Of a stretch of DNA of 64,000 bases, positions 26,055-34,658 are shown piece after piece. Position 1 is the stretch's first letter, and every line of letters begins with the position of its first letter. A program made the position numbers and the translations under genes. Origin of the DNA: Mycolicibacterium rhodesiae (lineage in GTDB: Bacteria; Actinomycetota; Actinomycetes; Mycobacteriales; Mycobacteriaceae); assembly GCF_002086695.1 (NCBI RefSeq), contig NZ_MVIH01000004.1, positions 1 to 64,000 of the forward strand, written 5' to 3'. Under the pieces are notes generated by a model. It did not search any database. It was not told the origin of the DNA and worked only from the letters and a program-made list of their open reading frames with translations.

Positions 26055-27185
26055 TCAGGCGGAGGCCTGAAACGGCGGTGCGATCGAATCGCGCTCGGCT
26101 GCTTCGATTTCGCGCACCAGCGGCAGCACCCGCGTGCCGAAGTACTCGATCTCCTCCTGAAAATGCAGGAAGCCACCGAGGATGAGGTCCACACCGCGCC
26201 TGCGGTAGGCCGAGATCCGCTCGGCGATCTGTTCGGGGGTTCCGATCAACTGGGTGCGGAAGCCGTCGTTGTATTGAACGAGGTCTTCGTAGGTCGAGTC
26301 GGCCCACATCCCGCGTTTGTCGGCGGTGGAGGCGCCGGCCTGCTGCACGGCGGCGCGGAACCCGTCGACCGCCGGCTTGTCGGCCTTGGCGACGATCTCC
26401 CGAAGGACTTCCTTCGCCTCCCTTTCCGTGTCCCTGGCGATGATGAAGCCGTTGAGCCCGAATTTGACCTCCCGGTTGGCGTCGCGGGCGTGGTCGCGAA
26501 CCTCGACGAGTTGCTCGGTGACGCCGTCGAAGTCCTTGCCGTTGGAGAAGTACCAGTCGGCGTAGCGACCCCCGTTGCGGCGCGCGGCGGTGGAGTTGCC
26601 GCCCTGAAAGATCTCCGGGTTGGGCCGTTGCGGTGTGTTGAGCGGCTTGGGCTTCAGCGTGAAGTCGTGGATGCGGTAGAAGTCACCGCGGAAATCCACC
26701 TCGTCTTCGGTCCAGATCTTGCGCAGCACCTGCAGGAATTCGGCGGTCCGCCGGTAGCGCTCGTCGTGCTCGAGCCAGGGCTCACCCAGGTGGGTGAATT
26801 CATCTTTGAACCAGCCGGACACGACGTTGACGGCGAAGCGGCCACCGGACAGATGGTCGGCGGTCGCGCCGAGCTTGGCCAGCACCCCGGGTTGCCACAG
26901 GCCGGGGTGGACGGCGGCGATGAGCTTGAGCCGCTCGGTGGCCAGCAACAGCGCCAGCGAGAAGCTGATCGATTCGTGCTGGAATTCGGCGCCGTAGCTG
27001 GCCTCGTAGCGGACCTGCGACAGTGCGTACTCGAAGCCGTTGTTCTCGGCGGTCCGTGCGAGCTTGACGTTGTACTCGTAGTTCCAGTCGGTGCGTTGCT
27101 CGATGGTGCTGGTCACAAGGCCACCACTGACGTTGGGCACCCAGTAGGCGAATTTCACGTTCTCGGCGATGCGTTCGGTCGTCAT
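26055..27185 (-). CDS. sfnG: Dimethylsulfone monooxygenase, SfnG-like
   Basis: A flavin-dependent TIM-barrel monooxygenase of the bacterial luciferase class; SfnG converts dimethylsulfone to methanesulfinate using FMNH2 from a separate reductase. Family landmarks are VKFAYWVPNVSGGLV near the start, TIEQRTDW, SGWFKDEFTHLGEPWLEHDERYRR (in part), PEIFQGGNSTAARRNG and VQYNDGFRTQLIGTPEQIAERI. The start is uncertain: ATG 27185, ATG 27194 or GTG 27221 are in frame and none has a strong binding site. No sulfonate reductase or sfnR is adjacent, so substrate is by similarity. It is not part of the M. tuberculosis backbone here. Confidence 0.85.
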   Translation of the reverse strand: MTTERIAENVKFAYWVPNVSGGLVTSTIEQRTDWNYEYNVKLARTAENNGFEYALSQVRYEASYGAEFQHESISFSLALLLATERLKLIAAVHPGLWQPGVLAKLGATADHLSGGRFAVNVVSGWFKDEFTHLGEPWLEHDERYRRTAEFLQVLRKIWTEDEVDFRGDFYRIHDFTLKPKPLNTPQRPNPEIFQGGNSTAARRNGGRYADWYFSNGKDFDGVTEQLVEVRDHARDANREVKFGLNGFIIARDTEREAKEVLREIVAKADKPAVDGFRAAVQQAGASTADKRGMWADSTYEDLVQYNDGFRTQLIGTPEQIAERISAYRRRGVDLILGGFLHFQEEIEYFGTRVLPLVREIEAAERDSIAPPFQASA

Positions 27186-27281
27186 GGTGTGCATGGTTGC
27201 GACGACCGTCGGCGAGGTCACCCCTTTTACTCGCCGAGAGTGCAGATGTCGCCCACTGAGACGCCGCCTTGCCCGGGGTTG

Positions 27282-27295
27282 GGCAACTCGTTCTA
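27282..27295. promoter_or_regulatory. Degenerate KstR-like box
   Basis: GGCAACTCGTTCTA keeps the AAC-nn-GTT core and the right half GTTCTA of the KstR consensus TnnAACnnGTTnnA, but lacks the first T. It ends directly before the in-frame ATG at 27296 of the LLM oxidoreductase gene. Weak by itself; noted because two better boxes occur in this window. Confidence 0.35.
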
Positions 27296-27304
27296 ATGCA
27301 GCCC

Positions 27305-28156
27305 ATGGATTACGGGCTCGTTCTGTTCACCAGTGACCGCGGCATCGCCCCGGCGGCGGCAGCCAAACTCGCCGATGACCACGGATTCACGACGTTCTAC
27401 GTGCCCGAGCACACGCACATTCCGGTCAAGCGTGAGGCCGCCCACCCCACCACCGGTGACGAGTCGCTGCCCGATGACCGCTACATGCGCACCCTTGATC
27501 CGTGGGTGAGCCTGGGCACCGCGTGCGCGGTGACCTCGAAGGTGCGGCTGTCCACCGCGGTCGCACTGCCCGTCGAGCATGATCCGATCACCCTCGCGAA
27601 ATCGATTGCCACCCTTGACCATCTGTCCGGCGGCCGGGTCAGCCTCGGCGTCGGCTTCGGCTGGAACACCGACGAACTGGCCGACCACGGCGTGCCGGCC
27701 GGGCGCCGCCGCACATGTCTGCGCGAGTATCTGGAGGCGATGCGGGCGCTCTGGACGCAGGAAGAGGCCGAATATGACGGCGAATTCGTCAAGTTCGGCC
27801 CGAGCTGGGCATGGCCCAAGCCGGTTCAGTCGCACATCCCGGTGCTCGTCGGCGCCGCAGGCACCGAGAAGAACTTCAAGTGGATCGCCCGCAGCGCCGA
27901 TGGCTGGATCACCACGCCGCGTGACTTCGACATCGACGAGCCGGTGAAGCTGCTCCACGACACCTGGGCGGCCGCTGGTCGCGACGGCGCCCCGCAGATC
28001 GTCGCGCTCGACTTCAAACCGGTGCCCGAGAAGTTGGCGCACTGGCGCGACATTGGCGTCACCGAGGTGCTGTTCGGACTGCCGGACAAGCCGGCGGACG
28101 AAGTGGCCGCCTACGTGGAGCGGTTGGCAGGCAAGCTCAGCGCACTGGAGCTCTAA
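27305..28156 (+). CDS. LLM-class F420-dependent oxidoreductase, Rv0953c homologue
   Basis: A 283-aa TIM-barrel protein of the luciferase-like, probably F420-dependent group. It has MDYGLVLFTSDRG at the start, FYVPEHTHIPV, TLDHLSGGRVSLGVGFGWN and ARSADGWITTPRDF. The substrate is unknown. The ATG at 27305 agrees with the M. tuberculosis protein start; ATG 27296 is in frame three codons upstream. No ribosome binding site is obvious. Its stop overlaps the stop of the converging thiolase-like gene. Confidence 0.88.
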   Translation: MDYGLVLFTSDRGIAPAAAAKLADDHGFTTFYVPEHTHIPVKREAAHPTTGDESLPDDRYMRTLDPWVSLGTACAVTSKVRLSTAVALPVEHDPITLAKSIATLDHLSGGRVSLGVGFGWNTDELADHGVPAGRRRTCLREYLEAMRALWTQEEAEYDGEFVKFGPSWAWPKPVQSHIPVLVGAAGTEKNFKWIARSADGWITTPRDFDIDEPVKLLHDTWAAAGRDGAPQIVALDFKPVPEKLAHWRDIGVTEVLFGLPDKPADEVAAYVERLAGKLSALEL

Positions 28157-29685
28157 GCCAACGTCGCGCGGTTTTTGCCGTCCTCGCCCGCGGTGACGTT
28201 GATCGCGGCGCCCAGCGGGTCGCCGTCGCTCATCAGCGCGATTAGGGCCGGGTCGGTGGTGATGGCCATGAAGCGGCTGAGGTCGGCGTCGAGGCGGCCG
28301 ATGATGACCCCGGTGCGCTCAGGCCAGTCGTAGCGCACCGAGTACGTCTCGATCACGCCGCTGCCGTTGGCGTTGCGGGTGACCGGCACCTTCGGCAGGG
28401 CAGCGATGTCCGCCTGCAGTTCCGTGCTGCGGTCCGGCGCCCAATCAACGGGCGTGGTGGAGTAGACGCCCACCGAGTATTTGCTCATCACCCCGCCGTT
28501 GGCGCCAACCAGACCGAAAGCGCCTGGCCTGTCACGCATCGCGGCGACGGTCTCGGCGATGCCGTGCAGTGAATAGCTGTTGCCCGGTCCGCCGAAGTAC
28601 GGCAGGCCGCCGGTGAGGGTGAGCCCGCGCGGGTCGTCGGCGGCCAGCTCGAAGTCGTCGCACACCGCGAAAACCGGGAATGGGAAGCAGCTGTAAAGAT
28701 CGAAGGTGGCCACGTCGTCCATGCCGATGCCCGCTACCCGAAGCGCTTCTGTCACAGCCTGTTTCGACGAGTAACTGACACCGACGTCGGCCCGGTCCAG
28801 CAGGTCCTGCTCACGCTGATCCGCGTGACCGTGCAGGTACACCCACTTCTCCTCGGACACACCGAGTTCGCGGGCGGCCGACACCGACATCAGCAGTGCG
28901 GCGGCGCCCTGGTTCACCGTGTCGCGGGCCACCATCAGCCGGGGATACGGATCGCAGATCATCCGGTTCTCCGCGGTGACCGTGGCGATCTCGTCCACCG
29001 AGCGCTCGACCGGCGACGACGAAAACGGGTTCTTGGCAGCGACTTTCGAGAAAGGCGCGAACAACTCGGCCATTTTGCGCCGATAGGAGTCGACATCGAG
29101 GCCAAGCCGGGCACGCCGCGCGTTGTCCAGCAAGCCGTACTGCACCGGCGCACCGGTCAGCCCGTGGTTGGCGGTGTACTCGCTCATGTACTGCTCGAAG
29201 CCGTACCCGCGGTCCTCGAGCTGGCCGCCCACGGTCTCGCTGTGATCGGGCTTGTCGTCTTTGCCCGAGAAGGTCTTCAGCGTCGAACCGTTCTCCGAGC
29301 CCAGGATCAACGCCACCTCGATGTCACCGGCCGCGATGGCGCCGGCGAACTCGGTGACCAGCTTCTGCGGGCCGTTGCCGCCGATCGACTCCAGCACGGC
29401 GCGCTTCGGGTCGGCGCCGACGCGACGGGCGACCGAGCGGATGTAATTGTCCGAGCAACCCAATGGCGCGCTCGCATACGGCGTGCAGATCTCGAACTGC
29501 CGCAGCCCCGCGAACACCTCAATGGACTTGGCGACCGCAGCGACGTCCGCCCCGGTGTCGGCCAGCGCCGCGCTAACCGCCTCGGTGGCCAGCTCGACCG
29601 CCGACATGCCGCGGTAGTCCGGGTCGTCGATGCGCTCGGTGAACTGCCCGACGCCGACGATGACGGGGGTGCGCGGATCGACCAT
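28153..29685 (-). CDS. Thiolase-like protein (SCP2-thiolase/TLP type)
   Basis: A 510-aa thiolase-superfamily protein, annotated generally as acetyl-CoA acetyltransferase. The start is VDPRTPVIVGVGQFTER; the middle includes TVNQGAAALLMS, and the C-terminal half GIGMDDVATFDLYSCFPFP and LVGANGGVMSKYSVGVYST. About 100 extra C-terminal residues (from NGSGVIETYSVRYDW) form a separate domain, as in mycobacterial thiolase-like protein 1, for which lack of thiolase activity has been reported. Catalytic competence here is therefore uncertain. A KstR-type operator and a TAGCCT -10 precede the ATG at 29685, pointing to sterol-linked control. Confidence 0.85.
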   Translation of the reverse strand: MVDPRTPVIVGVGQFTERIDDPDYRGMSAVELATEAVSAALADTGADVAAVAKSIEVFAGLRQFEICTPYASAPLGCSDNYIRSVARRVGADPKRAVLESIGGNGPQKLVTEFAGAIAAGDIEVALILGSENGSTLKTFSGKDDKPDHSETVGGQLEDRGYGFEQYMSEYTANHGLTGAPVQYGLLDNARRARLGLDVDSYRRKMAELFAPFSKVAAKNPFSSSPVERSVDEIATVTAENRMICDPYPRLMVARDTVNQGAAALLMSVSAARELGVSEEKWVYLHGHADQREQDLLDRADVGVSYSSKQAVTEALRVAGIGMDDVATFDLYSCFPFPVFAVCDDFELAADDPRGLTLTGGLPYFGGPGNSYSLHGIAETVAAMRDRPGAFGLVGANGGVMSKYSVGVYSTTPVDWAPDRSTELQADIAALPKVPVTRNANGSGVIETYSVRYDWPERTGVIIGRLDADLSRFMAITTDPALIALMSDGDPLGAAINVTAGEDGKNRATLA

Positions 29686-29693
29686 AGTTCGAC

Positions 29694-29699
29694 AGGCTA
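29694..29699 (-). promoter_or_regulatory. -10 box of the thiolase-like gene
   Basis: Minus-strand TAGCCT lies eight bases before the ATG at 29685, with no ribosome binding site between, suggesting a leaderless or near-leaderless transcript. The KstR-type box lies immediately upstream, about where the -35 region would be. Confidence 0.5.
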
Positions 29700-29708
29700 A
29701 CCGAAAAC

Positions 29709-29722
29709 TAGAACGTGTTCCA
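29709..29722. promoter_or_regulatory. KstR-type operator
   Basis: TAGAACGTGTTCCA matches the KstR consensus TnnAACnnGTTnnA at every fixed position. It begins 24 bases upstream of the thiolase-like ATG. KstR is the TetR-type repressor of the mycobacterial cholesterol-catabolism regulon, relieved by cholestenoyl-CoA thioesters. Confidence 0.7.
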
Positions 29723-29735
29723 AACACAAACGAGA

Positions 29736-29781
29736 GTGCGGCCAGATCGCGAAGCCCAGCTCATCCGCGATCTGACCGCAC
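29736..29781 (-). terminator. Intrinsic terminator of sucCD
   Basis: Two 16-base arms (29736-29751 and 29766-29781) pair with a single mismatch around a 14-base loop. Read on the minus strand, the stem is followed by TCTCGTTTGTGTTTGG, a T-rich tail. It lies 14 bp after the sucD stop. Confidence 0.8.
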
Positions 29782-29794
29782 ACTCGATGGCGAA

Positions 29795-30697
29795 TTACAG
29801 CCCCGCCAGGATCTCCCTGGCCAGGTTGGCGGTCTCCGACGGCGTCTTGCCGACCTTGACCCCGGCGGCCTCGAGGGCCTCCTTCTTGCCCTGCGCGGTG
29901 CCTGCGCCGTCCGACACGATCGCGCCGGCGTGGCCCATCGTCTTGCCCTCCGGGGCGGTGAACCCGGCGACGTACCCGACGACCGGCTTGGAGACGTTGG
30001 CCTTGATGTAGGCGCCGGCCTTCTCCTCGGCGTCGCCGCCGATCTCGCCGATCATCACGATGATCTTGGTCTCGGGGTCCTTCTCGAACGCCTCGATGGC
30101 GTCGATGTGGGTGGTGCCGATGACCGGGTCGCCGCCGATGCCGATGGCGGTCGAGAAGCCGAGGTCGCGCAGCTCGTACATCATCTGGTAGGTCAGCGTT
30201 CCGGACTTGGACACCAGGCCGATCGGGCCCTTGCCGGTGATGTTGTTCGGCGTGATGCCGACCAGCGACTCACCCGGGGTGATGATGCCTGGGCAGTTCG
30301 GCCCGATGATGCGGGTCTTCTCACCCTTTTCGACGTTGTAGGCCCACGCATATGCGCTGTCCTGCACCGGGATTCCCTCGGTGATGACCACCAGCAGCGG
30401 GATCTCGGCGTCGATCGCCTCGATGATGGCGTCCTTGGAGAACGCCGGCGGCACGAACGCGATCGACACGTCGGCGCCGGTCTCCTTCATGGCCTCGGCC
30501 ACCGAACCGAACACCGGCAATTCGATGTCATTGCCATCTTTGTCCTTATGGGACACCGTCGTACCGGCCTTGCGCGCGTTCACGCCGCCGACCACCTGGG
30601 TGCCGGCCTTGAGCATCAGCGCGGTGTGCTTGGTGCCCTCGCCGCCGGTGATGCCCTGGACGATGACCTTGTTGTCTTTGTTCAGAAAAATAGACAT
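29795..30697 (-). CDS. sucD: Succinyl-CoA synthetase alpha subunit
   Basis: Part of the TCA-cycle enzyme that interconverts succinyl-CoA and succinate with substrate-level phosphorylation. The 300-aa chain has the CoA-binding N-terminus ([15 protein letters not shown]), the [12 protein letters not shown] loop and phospho-histidine His256 in [14 protein letters not shown]. The ATG at 30697 ([10 protein letters not shown]) follows sucC by 14 bases; the longer frame upstream overlaps sucC and is not real. Orthologue of Rv0952. Confidence 0.97.
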   Translation of the reverse strand: MSIFLNKDNKVIVQGITGGEGTKHTALMLKAGTQVVGGVNARKAGTTVSHKDKDGNDIELPVFGSVAEAMKETGADVSIAFVPPAFSKDAIIEAIDAEIPLLVVITEGIPVQDSAYAWAYNVEKGEKTRIIGPNCPGIITPGESLVGITPNNITGKGPIGLVSKSGTLTYQMMYELRDLGFSTAIGIGGDPVIGTTHIDAIEAFEKDPETKIIVMIGEIGGDAEEKAGAYIKANVSKPVVGYVAGFTAPEGKTMGHAGAIVSDGAGTAQGKKEALEAAGVKVGKTPSETANLAREILAGL

Positions 30698-30711
30698 TGG
30701 TTCTGAGTCCC

Positions 30712-31875
<1,164 letters not shown>

Positions 31876-32136
31876 GAGCTCACTGTCTGGTCGGCGCTGA
31901 CTGTTGTGTTGACGAACTTGTGTTAAGGAAGTCGCTCCGGGGGGAACTGTATCTAGACCGTCCGAGGACTCCGTCCTCGCGTACCGCTCATGTGGTACAT
32001 CTCACCGCGGAGTTGAAGTGATTCAACTCACAATCCTCCGTGGAATAACGCCTTGGGTTGCGACCCGTGTCTGATCTTCGTTAACGTCGTCGGGGTCTGA
32101 GATAACGCTTTGGTCACGACTAAGGGACATCGAGTT
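31876..32136. other. Divergent intergenic region with inverted repeats
   Basis: No gene is seen in these 261 bases between sucC and the M23 peptidase gene, which diverge. A perfect 8-bp inverted repeat GAGTTGAA-GTGA-TTCAACTC lies at 32010-32029, and a weaker CGAGGA/TCCTCG repeat near 31957-31973. They could be operators or leader hairpins; I do not recognise a known riboswitch. Confidence 0.45.
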
Positions 32137-33195
32137 TTGACGCAGCATCGGCCGGCACCGACCTCCATCGGAGCTTCTTCGGCCTCGCAGCCTTTGACCA
32201 GGACTTTCGATCGCCAAGCGCCAGCCAAGCGAGCCCTGGATCCGGAGCGGCTCGACGTCACCGACATCATCCCGTTCAACGAATTCGGCGATCTCTGCGA
32301 TATCGATTTCCGCGAAAGCACCGCTTTCGCCAGCCTTCAGGTGGCGCGCTGCCCCGAACTCGATGATCTGCACGACGCCGACGACGCCCGGCCGCTGCGA
32401 CTGGCGGTGCCCACCGAGTTCGCCGCGCCGCGCGATGACCGCGCCGAGGTACCGCGCTTCATCAACAACGACAACACCGACGTGCTGCCCCGCACCCCGC
32501 AGCACCGCAGGCAGCCGACCGGCGCCGTCAAGGGCCGCGTGATGATCGCGGCGATGGCCGCGGGCGCCGCCGCCGCCGCGGCCTACACCGCGGTCAAGCC
32601 CGCCACCGACACCACCACCCAGACCGTGCTGGCCGCCGACAAGACCCCGATGGACGGCTCGGTCACCACGCCGCGCGGCGTGCAGCTGATCGCGGTGAAG
32701 CCGATCGCCGACGCGGCCGTGCACGGCGAGGAGCTGGCCAATGGGCAGGCCTTCGCCCAGGAACGCGCCGAGCGCGAAGCTCGGCTGCAACGGCCGCTGT
32801 TCGTCATGCCGACCAAGGGCGTGTTCACCTCTGGCTTCGGTTATCGCTGGGGCGCGCTGCACGGCGGCGTCGACCTGGCGGCACCCATCGGGACGCCCAT
32901 CGTCGCCGCCTCGGACGGTGTCGTCGTCGACGCCGGGCCGACGGCCGGGTACGGCGCCTGGGTGAAGATCCGCCATTCCGACGGCACGGTCACCCTCTAC
33001 GGCCACGTAAACACCTGGACGGTCCAGATCGGCCAGCGAGTGTTCGCCGGCGATCAGATCGCGACCGTGGGCAACCGGGGCAATTCGACCGGCCCGCATC
33101 TGCATTTCGAGGTTCTGCTGGGCGGCACCAACCGAACCGATCCGGTGCCGTGGCTGGCGAAACGGGGACTCTCGGTCGGCCCCTACGTCGGCTGA
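32137..33195 (+). CDS. M23-family (LytM) peptidoglycan endopeptidase, Rv0950c homologue
   Basis: A 352-aa single-pass protein. The N-terminal ~130 residues are cytoplasmic and acidic, a membrane helix follows at about 133-152 (MIAAMAAGAAAAAAYTAV), and the C-terminal LytM domain has the zinc ligands His242 and Asp246 (HGGVD) and the HLH pair His321/His323. It probably trims peptidoglycan cross-links or activates other hydrolases. I chose TTG at 32137 because AAGGGA lies nine bases upstream; a TTG at 32110 is the longest option and lacks this. A four-base gap leads to the next gene, so the two are likely co-transcribed. Confidence 0.85.
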   Translation: MTQHRPAPTSIGASSASQPLTRTFDRQAPAKRALDPERLDVTDIIPFNEFGDLCDIDFRESTAFASLQVARCPELDDLHDADDARPLRLAVPTEFAAPRDDRAEVPRFINNDNTDVLPRTPQHRRQPTGAVKGRVMIAAMAAGAAAAAAYTAVKPATDTTTQTVLAADKTPMDGSVTTPRGVQLIAVKPIADAAVHGEELANGQAFAQERAEREARLQRPLFVMPTKGVFTSGFGYRWGALHGGVDLAAPIGTPIVAASDGVVVDAGPTAGYGAWVKIRHSDGTVTLYGHVNTWTVQIGQRVFAGDQIATVGNRGNSTGPHLHFEVLLGGTNRTDPVPWLAKRGLSVGPYVG

Positions 33196-33199
33196 CCCG

Positions 33200-33808
33200 G
33201 TGTCTGAGCCGAACGACCCGCACACCCGCATCATCCGGCGCCAGCCGTCCGGACCGATACCCCGACCCGAGGAACCGCGCACCGGCATCATCCGGCGCGC
33301 ACCCACCGGGCCGATCCCCGCGATGCCCGATGATCGCACCACCAACATTCCTCGTCCGCCTGCCGACGAGGCACCGACCGGATTGATCCGCCGCGCCACC
33401 CCGGTGTCGGTGCCCGCCCGGCCGGGCGCGGTCGACATCTCCACCGGGCGGACCGCGATCGCGGCCGGCGCGGTGAGCATCATCAGCGGATGGGCCACCG
33501 GCGTCGTGGCCACCGACCTGATCACCGGGTGGTGGGGCACCGATCGGCTGTTCTGCGTGGCGGTCGGATTCCTGACCCTGCTGTTCGCGGTCACCAGCAT
33601 CGCCGGGGTGATCGCGTTACTGCTGCGCCGCTCAGTCGGCCGCTACCTGATCGCGTTCGGCGCCGTCATCGCGCTGCTGACGTTCGGCAGTGTGTTCGTC
33701 GCCGGAGCGCGAATCCCGTTGGCGGTGTACTTGATTCCGGTGTTACCGCTGGCCAGTCTGGTCCTGGCGCTGCACCCGTCAACCCGGCGCTGGTGCCGGC
33801 TGCGCTGA
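33200..33808 (+). CDS. Membrane protein with N-terminal IIRR-P-x-GPIP repeats
   Basis: A 202-aa protein starting at GTG 33200. The cytoplasmic first ~75 residues contain three degenerate copies of a motif: TRIIRRQPSGPIP, TGIIRRAPTGPIP and TGLIRRATPVSVP. Four transmembrane helices follow (about 84-200). The Thr residues within the repeats could be targets of Ser/Thr kinases (inference). No enzyme family is recognised. It follows the M23 peptidase by four bases and its 3' end overlaps the converging PAP2 gene by 30 bases. Confidence 0.8.
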   Translation: MSEPNDPHTRIIRRQPSGPIPRPEEPRTGIIRRAPTGPIPAMPDDRTTNIPRPPADEAPTGLIRRATPVSVPARPGAVDISTGRTAIAAGAVSIISGWATGVVATDLITGWWGTDRLFCVAVGFLTLLFAVTSIAGVIALLLRRSVGRYLIAFGAVIALLTFGSVFVAGARIPLAVYLIPVLPLASLVLALHPSTRRWCRLR

Positions 33809-34642
33809 GCGCCTTCGGCTCTCCCACCACGCCCCGACGACGATCACGCCGATCGCCCACGCCGCACCGAGGAAGGCCCCGGCGACGACGTCGCTGACGT
33901 AGTGCACGCCCAGATAGACCCGGGAGAACCCGACCATCCCGGCGGCGGCTGATGCGCTCGCCCACAGCGCCACCCGGGCCGTCCACCCCCGGATGACCCA
34001 GCCGGCCATCCAGGCGAGCAGCACCGCGACGGCGACACCACCGGTGGCGTGACCGGAGGGGAACGAGAATCCGTCTTCGACGATCACGGCAGTCCACGAC
34101 GGCGGACGACTGCGCCCGACCATCCACTTGGCCACCACCAGCACCACCCCGACGCCGAGCAGCCCGGACAACCCGAGCACCGCCGGCAACCAGGACCGGA
34201 TCCGCCAGCAGACCCACGTGCTCACGATGACGGTGATCACCACCAATGACACCGGATCAGCAACGTGGGTAAGCACTTTCAACACCGCGGTCAGCCCCGC
34301 CTCACGGTGGCCGGCAACCCACTGGCTGACTGGCCGATCGACATACGAGTCGATCTCGCCCTCCAGGACGTCGTCGAGCAACTCGGTGAAGCCGGCCGCC
34401 AACAACGCGACCACCACGATGCCCGACATCAGCCCCAAGACCGCGGTCACGTCCACTGACAGCCACTGCGCCACCCTGGTCGCCGACCCGCCGAGGTGCC
34501 GGACCGCCCACGACCGTACCGTCACCGCTACACGGGTCTCCCGCACGCGAGCGATCGCCGCCAGGAAGAAACCCTGATGACGCGCGACCCAGATGCACAC
34601 CAGGCTCCAGAGGAGCAGCGCGGCCACCACGAAGGCAGTCAC
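33779..34642 (-). CDS. PAP2-family membrane phosphatase
   Basis: A 287-aa polytopic membrane enzyme of the type-2 phosphatidic acid phosphatase family, which removes phosphate from lipid phosphates or polyprenyl pyrophosphates. The three signature motifs are KWMVGRSRPP, FPSGHATG and SRVYLGVHYVSDV, carrying the catalytic histidines and arginines. There are about six helices. Its lipid substrate cannot be read from sequence. It lies 16 bp after uvrD1 and may be co-transcribed. Confidence 0.9.
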   Translation of the reverse strand: MTAFVVAALLLWSLVCIWVARHQGFFLAAIARVRETRVAVTVRSWAVRHLGGSATRVAQWLSVDVTAVLGLMSGIVVVALLAAGFTELLDDVLEGEIDSYVDRPVSQWVAGHREAGLTAVLKVLTHVADPVSLVVITVIVSTWVCWRIRSWLPAVLGLSGLLGVGVVLVVAKWMVGRSRPPSWTAVIVEDGFSFPSGHATGGVAVAVLLAWMAGWVIRGWTARVALWASASAAAGMVGFSRVYLGVHYVSDVVAGAFLGAAWAIGVIVVGAWWESRRRSAQPAPAPG

Positions 34643-34658
34643 GATCGCACGGCCGCGG

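Noticed and set aside
31876..32136. A c-di-AMP (ydaO-type) riboswitch before the M23 peptidase gene
   Set aside because: Such switches precede cell-wall hydrolase genes in actinobacteria, but the conserved sequence blocks I know are not present here.
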